In this document: piece after piece, positions 1-6,864 of the stretch
Layout: every line of letters starts with the position of its first letter
Numbering within the stretch: the stretch's first letter is position 1
NCBI GenBank assembly: GCA_029261305.1
Contig: JAJDBO010000340.1
Span: forward strand, 1-8,422
Length of the DNA: 8,422 nt
Origin: Nitrospirales bacterium
GTDB lineage: Bacteria > Nitrospirota > Nitrospiria > Nitrospirales > UBA8639
Direction: 5' to 3'
Program-made: the position numbers and the translations under genes
Notes under the pieces: generated by a model
What the model saw: the letters and a program-made list of their open reading frames with translations, nothing else
Told to the model about the DNA's origin: nothing
The model's database searches: none

Positions 1-1038
1 TTCTTCTATTAACCGATCGATAAGCTCTTCAGCAGGTACCTTTTTGACGAGCTTTCCTTTTTTAAACAGAATGCCCATTCCCTGCCCCCCCGCAATTCCA
101 ATATCAGCTTCCTTGCCTTCTCCAATCCCATTGACGACACATCCTAACACAGAAACGTTGAGAGGCTTTGTGATATGCCCCAAGCGTTGCTCTAATTCAT
201 TCGCCATACGAACCACATCAATTTCCACTCGCCCGCAAGTAGGACAGGCAATCACATTCACACCACGATGTCGTAATTCCAGAGACTTGAGAATTTCAAA
301 GCCAACCCTCACCTCTTCCACAGGATCTGCAGCTAGTGACACCCTCATCGTATCTCCAATCCCATGAGAGAGTAACCACCCGAGACCAATGGAAGACTTT
401 ACGGCGCCCGTCATAGCTGTACCGGCTTCGGTAATTCCAATGTGCAACGGATAATCGGATTGATGAGAAAATAACCAATAGGCATCAACGGCCATATGGA
501 CATCAGAGGCCTTTAACGAAACCTTCATATTTGTGAACCCAGCATCTTCAATGGCATGGACGGCATTCAGTGCAGACTCGGCTAATGCTTCCGCCGTTGG
601 GTAGCCATATTTTTCAAGTAGGGGGCGCTCAAGTGATCCGCCGTTCACACCCACACGCAGAGGAATTCCGTTATCAGTCAAGGCCTTTAGTACTTCAGCC
701 ATCTTCCACCAGGGTCCAATATTCCCAGGATTGATTCTTACACAATCCACCACCTTAGCGACTTTTAAGGCCAGCCGATGGTCAAAGTGAATATCTGCAA
801 TAAGTGGAATTGAGGTTTGCGCTTTTATTGATGGGAGAGCATTCGCCGCGTCATCATCTGGAACGGCCAATCGAATCAACTCACAACCAGCTTGTTCGAG
901 TTGATGGATTTGCTCAACGGTCCCCTTCACATCACGGGGATGTGGAATCGTCATGGATTGAACCGAAACCGGAGCACCGCCACCAATTTTGACGGAACCC
1001 ACTTGAACAGACTTGGTTGGACGTCGTGCGATATGCAT
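1..1038 (-). CDS. ispG: 4-hydroxy-3-methylbut-2-enyl diphosphate synthase IspG (GcpE), 3' end cut by window edge
   Basis: IspG reductively opens the cyclic diphosphate MEcPP to HMBPP, the penultimate step of the MEP isoprenoid pathway, in the cytoplasm using a [4Fe-4S] cluster. Reading from ATG at 1038 gives 346 codons without a stop, starting MHIARRPTKSVQVGSVKIGG. The N-terminal TIM-barrel part shows VQSMT, ADIHFD and RINPGNIG. The C-terminal cluster domain has the three Cys ligands, C265 and C268 in ACPTCGR and C300 in LGCVVNGIGE, plus Glu307, the same spacing as E. coli C270/C273/C305/E312. The last visible residues are VPAEELIDRLIEE, so only a short tail is missing. It follows dxs by 19 bp, suggesting co-transcription. 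I see no strong Shine-Dalgarno before the ATG, so coupling to dxs translation is possible. The identification is near certain. Confidence 0.97.
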   Translation of the reverse strand, partial: MHIARRPTKSVQVGSVKIGGGAPVSVQSMTIPHPRDVKGTVEQIHQLEQAGCELIRLAVPDDDAANALPSIKAQTSIPLIADIHFDHRLALKVAKVVDCVRINPGNIGPWWKMAEVLKALTDNGIPLRVGVNGGSLERPLLEKYGYPTAEALAESALNAVHAIEDAGFTNMKVSLKASDVHMAVDAYWLFSHQSDYPLHIGITEAGTAMTGAVKSSIGLGWLLSHGIGDTMRVSLAADPVEEVRVGFEILKSLELRHRGVNVIACPTCGRVEIDVVRMANELEQRLGHITKPLNVSVLGCVVNGIGEGKEADIGIAGGQGMGILFKKGKLVKKVPAEELIDRLIEE

Positions 1039-1057
1039 TTGGATCAACTACAGTTTT

Positions 1058-2953
1058 TTAGGTGAGAACAGCTTGGATCGAAACTTTGGCGAGCAATTGC
1101 TTCGCCTGCTCATAAATGCCATCGGCAGTCAATCCATATTTTTCACGCAGTAAATCCTGTGGCCCTTGCTCAATATACCAATCTGGCAGCCCCAGACATT
1201 TTGTCGGCAGGTTTGTCATGCCCTCATCGGATAAAAATTCCAGGACCGCAGAACCGAAGCCTCCCATTCTCGAGGACTCTTCAGTCGTCAACAGACATTT
1301 CACCTGTTGCGACACCTCTCGAATTAACTCGCCATCCAATGGTTTCACAAATCGAGCATTAATGACTGCCGCAGAAATACCCTCTTGCTCTAAACGCTCA
1401 GCCGCCTCTAGAGCTTTATGAACTGTGACACCAACAGCCACCAACGCAATATCCTGGCCAGACTTCAATAACTCTCCCTTGCCCATAGGTAAGGCTTGAG
1501 GCTCAGCATCCATTGGCACTCCCAGAACAGAACCTCTTGGATATCGCACTGCGGTTGGGCCCTGGGCAGTTAGGCAAGTTTTCATCATATGCTGTAATTC
1601 ATTTTCATCTTTTGGGGCCATAATTGTCATGTTGGGAATATGCCGAAGAAAGGCAAAATCAAAAGCACCATGGTGCGTCGTACCATCTTCCGCCACCAAT
1701 CCACCCCGATCAATGCAAAACGTCACGGGAAGATTTTGCGTGGCTACGTCATGAACGACTTGGTCGTAGGCCCGCTGCAGAAAGGTCGAGTAAATCGGGA
1801 TAACCGGACGCATGCCCTGTGCCGCCAGTCCAGCAGCAAAAGTCACGGCATGCTGTTCGGCAATACCCACATCGTATAATCGATCCGGAAATGCCTTTTC
1901 AAATACACTCAATCCTGTACCCTCACACATCGCTGCAGTAATAGCCACAATGCGTTTATCGGCCGATGCGAGCTTCACTAAGGCTTCCATCGCAATGGCG
2001 CTATAGGAAGGCCTTGCAGCTTTTTTCGCTGGCTTCCCGGTTTGAATGTCGAATGGCGAGCAGGCATGGAACCACACAGGATTCTTCATGGCTGGCTCAT
2101 AGCCTAATCCCTTTTTGGTCACAACATGCAAGAGAGTGGGGCCCTTCAATTTGAGGACATTTTCGAGGGTCGGTAAAATGTGCTCAAAATTGTGGCCTTC
2201 CATTGGACCAACATAGCGAAAGCCCAACTCCTCAAAAAGCAGTCCTGGCAATACCAGACCCTTGGCAAGTTCTTCGGCGCGACTGGCCATTTTTTTGACC
2301 GGCTCGCCAATTTGTGGAATGGATCCCAAGATTTGCGAAGTCTCTTCTTTGAGTTTTGAATAAAATTCTCCCGTGATCGTCCTATTGAGATAGGCAGAAA
2401 TCGCACCGACATTTTTTGAGATCGACATCTGGTTATCATTTAAAATTACCACCAGATCATTTTGTAAATCACCAGCCTGCTGCAACCCTTCAAGAGTCAA
2501 ACCAGAGGTCAAGGCGCCATCCCCGACGACACATACAACCTTATGCGATTGCCTTTTTTGCTCTCTCGCCTCAACAAAACCCACGGCAGCGGACACGCCA
2601 GTTCCAGCATGTCCGGCATTGAAGGTGTCATAAGGGCTTTCTTCCCGCTTACAGAATCCACTCATTCCTCCAAACTGCCGAATGGTATGAAACTGTTCGC
2701 GGCGCCCAGTGAGGAGCTTATGAGTGTAAGCCTGATTACTCGTATCCCAAACAATGAGATCTTCAGGTGTATTGAGCAAATAGTGCATGGCCACGGTAAG
2801 CTCAACCACACCAAGATTCGAAGCCAAATGCCCCCCGACATTAGCAATGACGGGTATTATTTGTTGCCGAATTTCTTCGCAGAGCTGCGGAAGCTCCTCC
2901 GGAGAAAGTTTTTTTAGATCATCAGGGCTTTCGATCCTATTTAGGAAGGACAT
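1058..2953 (-). CDS. dxs: 1-deoxy-D-xylulose-5-phosphate synthase (divergent subtype)
   Basis: Thiamine-diphosphate enzyme condensing pyruvate and glyceraldehyde 3-phosphate to DXP, the entry to the MEP pathway. The 631-aa length is normal for Dxs. I start at ATG 2953 (MSFLNRIESPDDLKKL), the usual N-terminus, with AGAGGT 7 nt upstream; an in-frame ATG at 3016 would add 21 atypical residues. Visible elements: H42 in GGHLASNLG, the ThDP/Mg motif GDGALTSG (144-151) to LNDNQMS (171-177), H254 in GPMEGHN, E366 in GIAEQHAVTFAAG, YSTFLQRAYDQ (388-398), D423 and H427 in the EDGTTHHGAFD loop, YPRG (471-474), and a C-terminal transketolase domain ending near 631. Unusually, the WDVGHQAY motif of most Dxs reads WDTSNQAY (Asn73 for the E. 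coli His80), and the usual GHSSTS reads GHAGTG (114-119). Function as Dxs is still strongly favoured because ispG is adjacent and the remaining core is intact. Confidence 0.96.
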   Translation of the reverse strand: MSFLNRIESPDDLKKLSPEELPQLCEEIRQQIIPVIANVGGHLASNLGVVELTVAMHYLLNTPEDLIVWDTSNQAYTHKLLTGRREQFHTIRQFGGMSGFCKREESPYDTFNAGHAGTGVSAAVGFVEAREQKRQSHKVVCVVGDGALTSGLTLEGLQQAGDLQNDLVVILNDNQMSISKNVGAISAYLNRTITGEFYSKLKEETSQILGSIPQIGEPVKKMASRAEELAKGLVLPGLLFEELGFRYVGPMEGHNFEHILPTLENVLKLKGPTLLHVVTKKGLGYEPAMKNPVWFHACSPFDIQTGKPAKKAARPSYSAIAMEALVKLASADKRIVAITAAMCEGTGLSVFEKAFPDRLYDVGIAEQHAVTFAAGLAAQGMRPVIPIYSTFLQRAYDQVVHDVATQNLPVTFCIDRGGLVAEDGTTHHGAFDFAFLRHIPNMTIMAPKDENELQHMMKTCLTAQGPTAVRYPRGSVLGVPMDAEPQALPMGKGELLKSGQDIALVAVGVTVHKALEAAERLEQEGISAAVINARFVKPLDGELIREVSQQVKCLLTTEESSRMGGFGSAVLEFLSDEGMTNLPTKCLGLPDWYIEQGPQDLLREKYGLTADGIYEQAKQLLAKVSIQAVLT

Positions 2954-2960
2954 ACCAGTT

Positions 2961-2966
2961 ACCTCT
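2961..2966 (-). promoter_or_regulatory. Ribosome binding site of dxs
   Basis: On the minus strand AGAGGT lies 7 nt before the ATG at 2953. It decides the start in favour of 2953 over the in-frame ATG at 3016, which lacks a comparable site and would add an extension not seen in typical Dxs. Confidence 0.75.
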
Positions 2967-3029
2967 TTAAGTGGTTTTTTTAGGTAGGAATTATCACACT
3001 TTATGGAGTGAACCACACTAAACTTTCAA

Positions 3030-3058
3030 ATAGTCACATACTTAATTTAAGGTGTCAA
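3030..3058 (-). promoter_or_regulatory. Candidate sigma-70-type promoter for dxs-ispG
   Basis: A perfect -35 hexamer TTGACA (3058 to 3053) is followed after exactly 17 nt by GACTAT (3035 to 3030), a poor -10 hexamer (3 of 6) but preceded by TG in the extended -10 position (TGTGACTAT). It would start transcription roughly 70 nt upstream of the dxs ATG. Seen by eye only; the weak -10 keeps confidence low. Confidence 0.4.
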
Positions 3059-3073
3059 GAAAGTAGTCTTGAC
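3054..3073. repeat. Perfect 7-bp inverted repeat overlapping the dxs -35 box
   Basis: GTCAAGA and TCTTGAC are perfect inverted copies separated by 6 bp (AAGTAG). The left arm overlaps the TTGACA -35 hexamer read on the minus strand. The geometry (7-6-7, 20 bp) would suit a dimeric repressor, but no regulator gene is present and the arm may look significant only because it contains the -35 box. A transcribed-hairpin role is less likely because it lies upstream of the predicted transcription start. Confidence 0.35.
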
Positions 3074-3205
3074 GAGCGAAGGGTCTCAAGCCCATCAACA
3101 ACTTTCTGGATGGATCATTTTTTTTGGTAAAATACCCACTCTCAACTCTATATCGCAACCATTTTCAACAACGCCAGCGTTCGGAAATTTAACCCTTTTC
3201 TACCT

Positions 3206-3955
3206 TTAAAATTCCGCCATCTTTTTAACCGGGCTCCCTAATGGACTGAGGAAAGTTAACGCCTCCGGATTATGACGATGAACCCAAGCATGCACCGCAC
3301 GAGGCGATGGCGTTTGTGTGACCAATAAAAATTGCTCCCGAGCATCATCCACACGCCCTTGCTTCAAATAGACTTTCCCTAGATTCAGGCGGGCATGAGA
3401 ATAATTGGAATCTGCCGAGACTGCTCGTTCCAAAAAATTCACAGCTTCTTTTTCGTCGCCACCCAAGAACCAAGGCAGTCCATCCAAGATCATACCCATC
3501 ATGTGTAATGCCGGAGCATGATTGGGTGCTAATTGGATGGCTTGTTCCACATGCCCCTTAATATCTTGAATAAGCAAGGCGGAAACCAGCACGCCTTTCA
3601 ACTGGGCAATATGTCCAAGGTTAGCGGCATAAAGAAAATGTGCTTGGGCTTGCGAGGCATCAAGCGCTAAGGCTTTTTCTGCAAACTCTGATCCAGCCTG
3701 GTAGGCCTCTATTCGCGAGGCTGAATCAGCATACACCTCATCGCCTACATCAAGATAAGCACTGGCAATTTGGATGAAGAGTTCAGAGCTTTCAGGTGAT
3801 GAAGTTTTGGCCTTGAGTACTTCATGTAGATGAGACTTAAGAGACGATACGTAGCCGGTCTCATTTGAATCAAGAGGGTTGGAATGCCCAGGCCCAGCCA
3901 AGAATAGACCAACTGCTCCAACGCACAGACTCAACCAAATCCCTTGAAACCTCAT
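3206..3955 (-). CDS. Secreted TPR-like protein, possibly TatT/RMD1-like, in the mla operon
   Basis: A 249-aa protein of uncertain function. The N-terminus MRFQGIWLSLCVGAVGLFLAG is a classic signal peptide with likely cleavage after GHS near residue 25. The Cys at 11 is not in a lipobox, so it is probably soluble and periplasmic. The mature part is helical, with TPR-like units near 82-115 (EFAEKALALDASQAQAHFLY), 135-180 and a clear one at 185-211 (ARLNLGKVYLKQGRVDDA). The central GLPWFLGGDEKEAVNFLERAV (159-179) resembles the loop-helix of periplasmic TatT (TRAP T-component) and RMD1-like alpha-helical repeat proteins; this comes from memory of the family style. It starts 27 bp after the mlaC stop, with only a short GCAGGG close to the ATG. 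The context suggests a periplasmic partner of the lipid transporter, which is inference. It has no resemblance to the STAS protein MlaB. Confidence 0.85.
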   Translation of the reverse strand: MRFQGIWLSLCVGAVGLFLAGPGHSNPLDSNETGYVSSLKSHLHEVLKAKTSSPESSELFIQIASAYLDVGDEVYADSASRIEAYQAGSEFAEKALALDASQAQAHFLYAANLGHIAQLKGVLVSALLIQDIKGHVEQAIQLAPNHAPALHMMGMILDGLPWFLGGDEKEAVNFLERAVSADSNYSHARLNLGKVYLKQGRVDDAREQFLLVTQTPSPRAVHAWVHRHNPEALTFLSPLGSPVKKMAEF

Positions 3956-3982
3956 AGCCCTGCCGATGTAACAGAAAAGAAA

Positions 3983-4642
3983 TTATTCAATAGACTTTTT
4001 TTCAATTTTTGAACGAAGCTTATCCAAAAGTCCCGAGAATCCCTTGGCTTTTATAATCCGCCCAAACTGACCTCGAAAATTCTTCACCAAGCTGACCCCG
4101 TCAATCACCACATCATAGACTCGCCAGGTGTTAGAATTCTTCAGGAGCCGATAATTCAGAGGTACCTCGAGTTTTTTTGAAATTACCTTAGTTTGAACCT
4201 CAGCAAAGTCACCCTTTCGACGTTCCTTAAGATATTCTACCTGTTCACCTGAATACCCATCGACATTCCCGGCATAGGTCCCAGACAAAAACTTCTGAAA
4301 TAAACCCACAAACTCCCCTTGTTGGCTTGCATTTAGCTTCTTCCACTCAAGGCCAAGTGTCCGCTTTCCCATTTCCCCATAATCAAACCGTTTCCCAATA
4401 GCTTTCTCTATCGCCTCGACCCGATCATCGGCTCGTTCGGGTTTTTTCAATTGGTCATCTCCCAACACCAACAGCACTTGATCAACCGTTTCCTTCACCG
4501 CTTCAGTCGCAGACCCAGGTTCAACAGCCGCCAAAGAGCCTTGATGCATGAACAAAACCAAAAGACCCGCAAAGATAGCCAGCACAGAAAAATGCCTCCC
4601 TCGATAAAGAGAAGTGACCTTCGTACCCTGCATGTGGCTCAT
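3983..4642 (-). CDS. mlaC: Periplasmic phospholipid-binding protein MlaC (Ttg2D / HpnM family)
   Basis: A 219-aa exported member of the MlaC/Ttg2D family, which shuttles lipid between an outer-membrane partner and the inner-membrane MlaFED complex. A hydrophobic stretch at about 18-34 is followed by SLAA (36-39), a good signal peptidase I site before VEPG. Family hallmarks include RFDYGEMGKRTLGLEWKKL (85-103), an FxxLFQKFLSGTY segment (111-123), and the C-terminal YDVVIDGVSLVKNFRGQF (176-193). The start at 4642 has AAGGA 8 nt upstream; a second in-frame ATG at 4633 would be too distant. It follows mlaD by 64 bp. Hopanoid clusters in other bacteria carry HpnM, a member of this same Ttg2 family, so in a locus with shc and hpnG a hopanoid-trafficking variant is conceivable, but the complete MlaEFD set beside it supports MlaC. 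Confidence 0.94.
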   Translation of the reverse strand: MSHMQGTKVTSLYRGRHFSVLAIFAGLLVLFMHQGSLAAVEPGSATEAVKETVDQVLLVLGDDQLKKPERADDRVEAIEKAIGKRFDYGEMGKRTLGLEWKKLNASQQGEFVGLFQKFLSGTYAGNVDGYSGEQVEYLKERRKGDFAEVQTKVISKKLEVPLNYRLLKNSNTWRVYDVVIDGVSLVKNFRGQFGRIIKAKGFSGLLDKLRSKIEKKSIE

Positions 4643-4706
4643 TGCACGTTTCCTTCCATTGAAAAGTCAATATTCGGCCGAGGCCTCCTGAGAAAGAACC
4701 TCGTCC

Positions 4707-5147
4707 TTACTCCACATTTCCATGAATGAATTGACTAATGACTTGTTCAAGGTCAATGCCAGATTCTGTATCTTGAATAGTTTCGCCAGGCCGCAAGACC
4801 TCTCCGGCTCCCCCTGGCGATAACTCCATAAATTTCTCGCCAATAATTCCACGTGTTTTGATGGACGCAATGGCATCGCTATACACCTGCACTCCATGCT
4901 GAATCCCCACCGTCACTGAGGCTTGATAGTCATGCAAACGAATTCCCTTGATTCGCCCCACTTGCACCCCCGCAATTTCTACTGGAGCACCTGACTTGAG
5001 TCCAGAAGTCGAAGAAAATTCAGCTTGCACCTCGTAGAAATCACCCCCAACTAATTCAAGCTTTCCCAGTTTGATAGCCAGATAACCGAGGCACGCGATA
5101 CCGATAATCACAAACAGTCCTACGGCTAATTCAAGACGTCGATCCAT
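4707..5147 (-). CDS. mlaD: Inner-membrane MCE-domain lipid transporter subunit MlaD
   Basis: MlaD is the substrate-binding MCE protein: anchored in the inner membrane by one helix, it forms a periplasmic hexamer that passes lipid between MlaE and MlaC. The 146-aa product has a single N-terminal transmembrane helix (about 7-26, LAVGLFVIIGIACLGYLAIK) and one MCE domain (about 38-113) with GLKSGAPVEIAGVQVGRIKGI and TRGIIGEKFMELSPGG. A GDFYEVQAEF strand opens the domain, as is usual. After the domain only about 25 residues remain, shorter than the E. coli protein (183 aa). The start ATG at 5147 fits the family; an AGG lies about 13 nt upstream, so the ribosome binding site is distant and weak. 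It follows mlaF after 80 bp, a gap with no clear gene. Confidence 0.94.
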   Translation of the reverse strand: MDRRLELAVGLFVIIGIACLGYLAIKLGKLELVGGDFYEVQAEFSSTSGLKSGAPVEIAGVQVGRIKGIRLHDYQASVTVGIQHGVQVYSDAIASIKTRGIIGEKFMELSPGGAGEVLRPGETIQDTESGIDLEQVISQFIHGNVE

Positions 5148-5227
5148 TGCTAATTTTTACCTGCTTTCCTTTCGCCTCCAGAAGACGAAATTCAACATGA
5201 GTGTGGTAAAACTCGCCGGCGAACGAT

Positions 5228-5971
5228 TTATGCCTGCACAATACCTTCCTCATCCACTGAAATGAATTCTCGTACTGCGGGATCTTCGAGATTTTGAAAT
5301 TCTTTCGACGGTGCCATCGCAATAATTTTCCCATGCTTCAGCATGGCTACCCAATCAGAGATCCCAAAAATTTTCGGGATTTCATGGCTGACCATCACAG
5401 CCGTAAACCCAAAGACTCGATGCATGGACCGGATTAAATCATGAATAGTCTTGGCCATCAAGGGATCCAACCCTGTGGTGGGCTCGTCAAATAAAATGAT
5501 CTCCGGTCCCATTACCAACGCACGAGCCAATCCTACCCGCTTCTTCATTCCCCCACTCAACTCGGATGGATTTTTATGTCCAACCCCCACTAACCCCACG
5601 CGCTCCAACATGCCATCGACAATTCGGGGAATATCCGATTCCAGAGCTAACCCTTTTTCACGAAGAGGAAATGCGACATTGTCAAATACATTCATCGAAT
5701 CAAATAAAGCGGCCGATTGGAACAGCATCGCAAAACGCTTTCGAACATCATTCAACGCTCGATCTTGCAAGTGGGAGATTTCGATATCATCGACCCATAC
5801 TTCCCCACGGTCCGGCTTAAGCAAACCAATCAAGTGTTTCAATAAAACGCTTTTACCTTCACCGCTTGGACCAATAATTGTCGTGAGTTTCCCCGTGGGA
5901 ATTTTGAGATCTACCCCTTGAAGGACCGGTTGTTTGCCAAAACTCTTTTCGACACCTTTCAGCGTAATCAT
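5228..5971 (-). CDS. mlaF: ABC transporter ATP-binding protein MlaF
   Basis: Cytoplasmic ATPase of the MlaFED lipid transporter, 247 aa. All ABC motifs are intact: Walker A GPSGEGKS (34-41), Q-loop Q85 in AMLFQSAALFDSM, signature LSGGMKKR (138-145), Walker B IILFDEP (158-164) with catalytic Glu163, D-loop TGLD, and switch His196 in VSHEI. The FQSAALFDSMNVFDNVAFPL style and GGMKKRVGLARAL are typical of the Mla/Ttg2A/Mkl group rather than of nutrient importers. The chosen ATG begins MITLKGVEKSFGKQ; only a weak GGA lies 8 nt upstream. It is 85 bp downstream of mlaE. The C-terminus (DPAVREFISVDEEGIVQA) includes the short tail beyond the last helix that in E. coli carries contacts for MlaB and the paired MlaF, though no mlaB is seen here. 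Confidence 0.95.
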   Translation of the reverse strand: MITLKGVEKSFGKQPVLQGVDLKIPTGKLTTIIGPSGEGKSVLLKHLIGLLKPDRGEVWVDDIEISHLQDRALNDVRKRFAMLFQSAALFDSMNVFDNVAFPLREKGLALESDIPRIVDGMLERVGLVGVGHKNPSELSGGMKKRVGLARALVMGPEIILFDEPTTGLDPLMAKTIHDLIRSMHRVFGFTAVMVSHEIPKIFGISDWVAMLKHGKIIAMAPSKEFQNLEDPAVREFISVDEEGIVQA

Positions 5972-6056
5972 GAAGGAGATCCAACCTTTTCAAATAAATA
6001 AGGAAAACGATCGCCATTTGGTTTTATTGCGAGAGGATGATAGCAAACGATAGCCA

Positions 6057-6824
6057 TTACAATAACACCGACGTGAGAAAATAATCCCAGACAAGGATTA
6101 AGACCGATGCCAATACCACCGCCTCCGTGGTCGCTTTTCCCAACCCCTCCGAACTCATCTTCGTATAATAGCCTTTATAGCAACAGACCCAGCTAATGAT
6201 AAGGCCAAAGCTCACAGATTTTAAGATACCACCATACACATCATTCCATTCCACCGCGGACTCAATTGAGCTCCAATAGGATCCTCCACTCACGCCCAAC
6301 AGCTTCACGCCTACAAGGTATCCGCCGTAAATCCCCACAACATCAAAAATTGCCACTAACAGGGGAACAGCTATCAATGCTCCAATTATTTTTGGAGAAA
6401 TCAGATATTGCAAGGAATTAATGGCCATAGTCTCCAGCGCATCAATCTGTTCCGTGATTCGCATAATCCCAATTTCTGCTGTCATGGCAGAGCCTGCTCG
6501 GGCGGTCACCATGAGTGCTGCCAGCACAGGCCCCAACTCGCGAATCATGCTCAATGCCACCGCTGAACCGAGTAGCCCTTCTGATCCGAATTTTCGCAAA
6601 GAATAATACCCCTGCAGAGCTAACACCATACCGGTAAATACGGCTGTCAGCACGACAACAAATGTGGATTTAAACCCAATAAAGTGGAGTTGCTTGAGAA
6701 TCTGGTCGAACCGAAATGGAGGACGAAAAACCCAGGCAATGGCACGCAGAAAAAATAAAAACATGTGGCCCACACCTTGGATAAGGACCAACGTTCGTTC
6801 CCCAACACCAATAATCCATTCCAT
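6057..6824 (-). CDS. mlaE: MlaE-type permease of the phospholipid ABC transporter
   Basis: Inner-membrane permease of the MlaFED complex (MlaE/YrbE, PF02405 family), 255 aa from ATG 6824. The conserved core RELGPVLAALMVTARAGSAM, followed by TAEIGIMRITEQIDALETMA (about 95-134), is the family signature; that region contacts MlaF. Hydrophobic segments near 15-33, 50-72, 145-170, 205-217 and 233-251 fit the usual topology, with a short amphipathic N-terminal helix. Two tandem in-frame GTG codons at 6836 and 6833 could add four residues (MVKR); I prefer ATG 6824 because GGTGA, which matches the extended anti-SD, sits 5 nt before it and the family usually starts near this point. It is 40 bp after hpnG. 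The order E-F-D-C differs from the F-E-D-C-B order in E. coli. Confidence 0.94.
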   Translation of the reverse strand: MEWIIGVGERTLVLIQGVGHMFLFFLRAIAWVFRPPFRFDQILKQLHFIGFKSTFVVVLTAVFTGMVLALQGYYSLRKFGSEGLLGSAVALSMIRELGPVLAALMVTARAGSAMTAEIGIMRITEQIDALETMAINSLQYLISPKIIGALIAVPLLVAIFDVVGIYGGYLVGVKLLGVSGGSYWSSIESAVEWNDVYGGILKSVSFGLIISWVCCYKGYYTKMSSEGLGKATTEAVVLASVLILVWDYFLTSVLL

Positions 6825-6864
6825 TCGCTTCACCACACCGACTACATTTGAGCGCAGATAACTT

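Larger units (their letters stand above)
2954..3205 (-). other. Intergenic leader between the TPR gene and dxs
   Basis: The longest gap in the window, 252 bp between the stop of the TPR gene and the chosen dxs start. It holds a promoter candidate (3030-3058), a perfect inverted repeat (3054-3073) and the dxs ribosome binding site. I see no hairpin followed by a T-run on the minus strand, so I cannot place a terminator for the upstream operon; read-through into dxs is possible. No coding frame in it looks real. Confidence 0.6.

Noticed and set aside
2954..3016. N-terminal extension of dxs by 21 residues from an in-frame ATG at 3016
   Set aside because: The extension is unlike Dxs N-termini, and the ATG at 2953 has AGAGGT at good spacing with the familiar MSFLNRI beginning.
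3118..3136. T-run next to the GGTAAAATACC inverted repeat
   Set aside because: The T-run precedes the repeat on the plus strand, the wrong side for a plus-strand terminator; on the minus strand it is an A-run, so it cannot terminate the mla operon either.
5213..5222. Perfect 10-bp palindrome TCGCCGGCGA between mlaF and mlaD
   Set aside because: Short, GC-rich, with no loop or T-run and no second copy; likely chance.
5131..5334. 67-residue minus-strand frame spanning the mlaF 3' end and the mlaF-mlaD gap
   Set aside because: Most of it overlaps the conserved C-terminus of MlaF in another frame, and it lacks a convincing start or any known motif.
5451..5921. 156-residue open frame on the plus strand inside mlaF
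   Set aside because: It is antisense to a fully conserved ABC ATPase, has no recognisable motif and follows from codon bias of the real gene.
6005..6055. Two near-identical 11-mers (AAACGATCGCC and AAACGATAGCC) 40 bp apart between mlaE and mlaF
   Set aside because: A single mismatch pair of this length in a short gap is weak evidence; no further copy or symmetric structure was seen.
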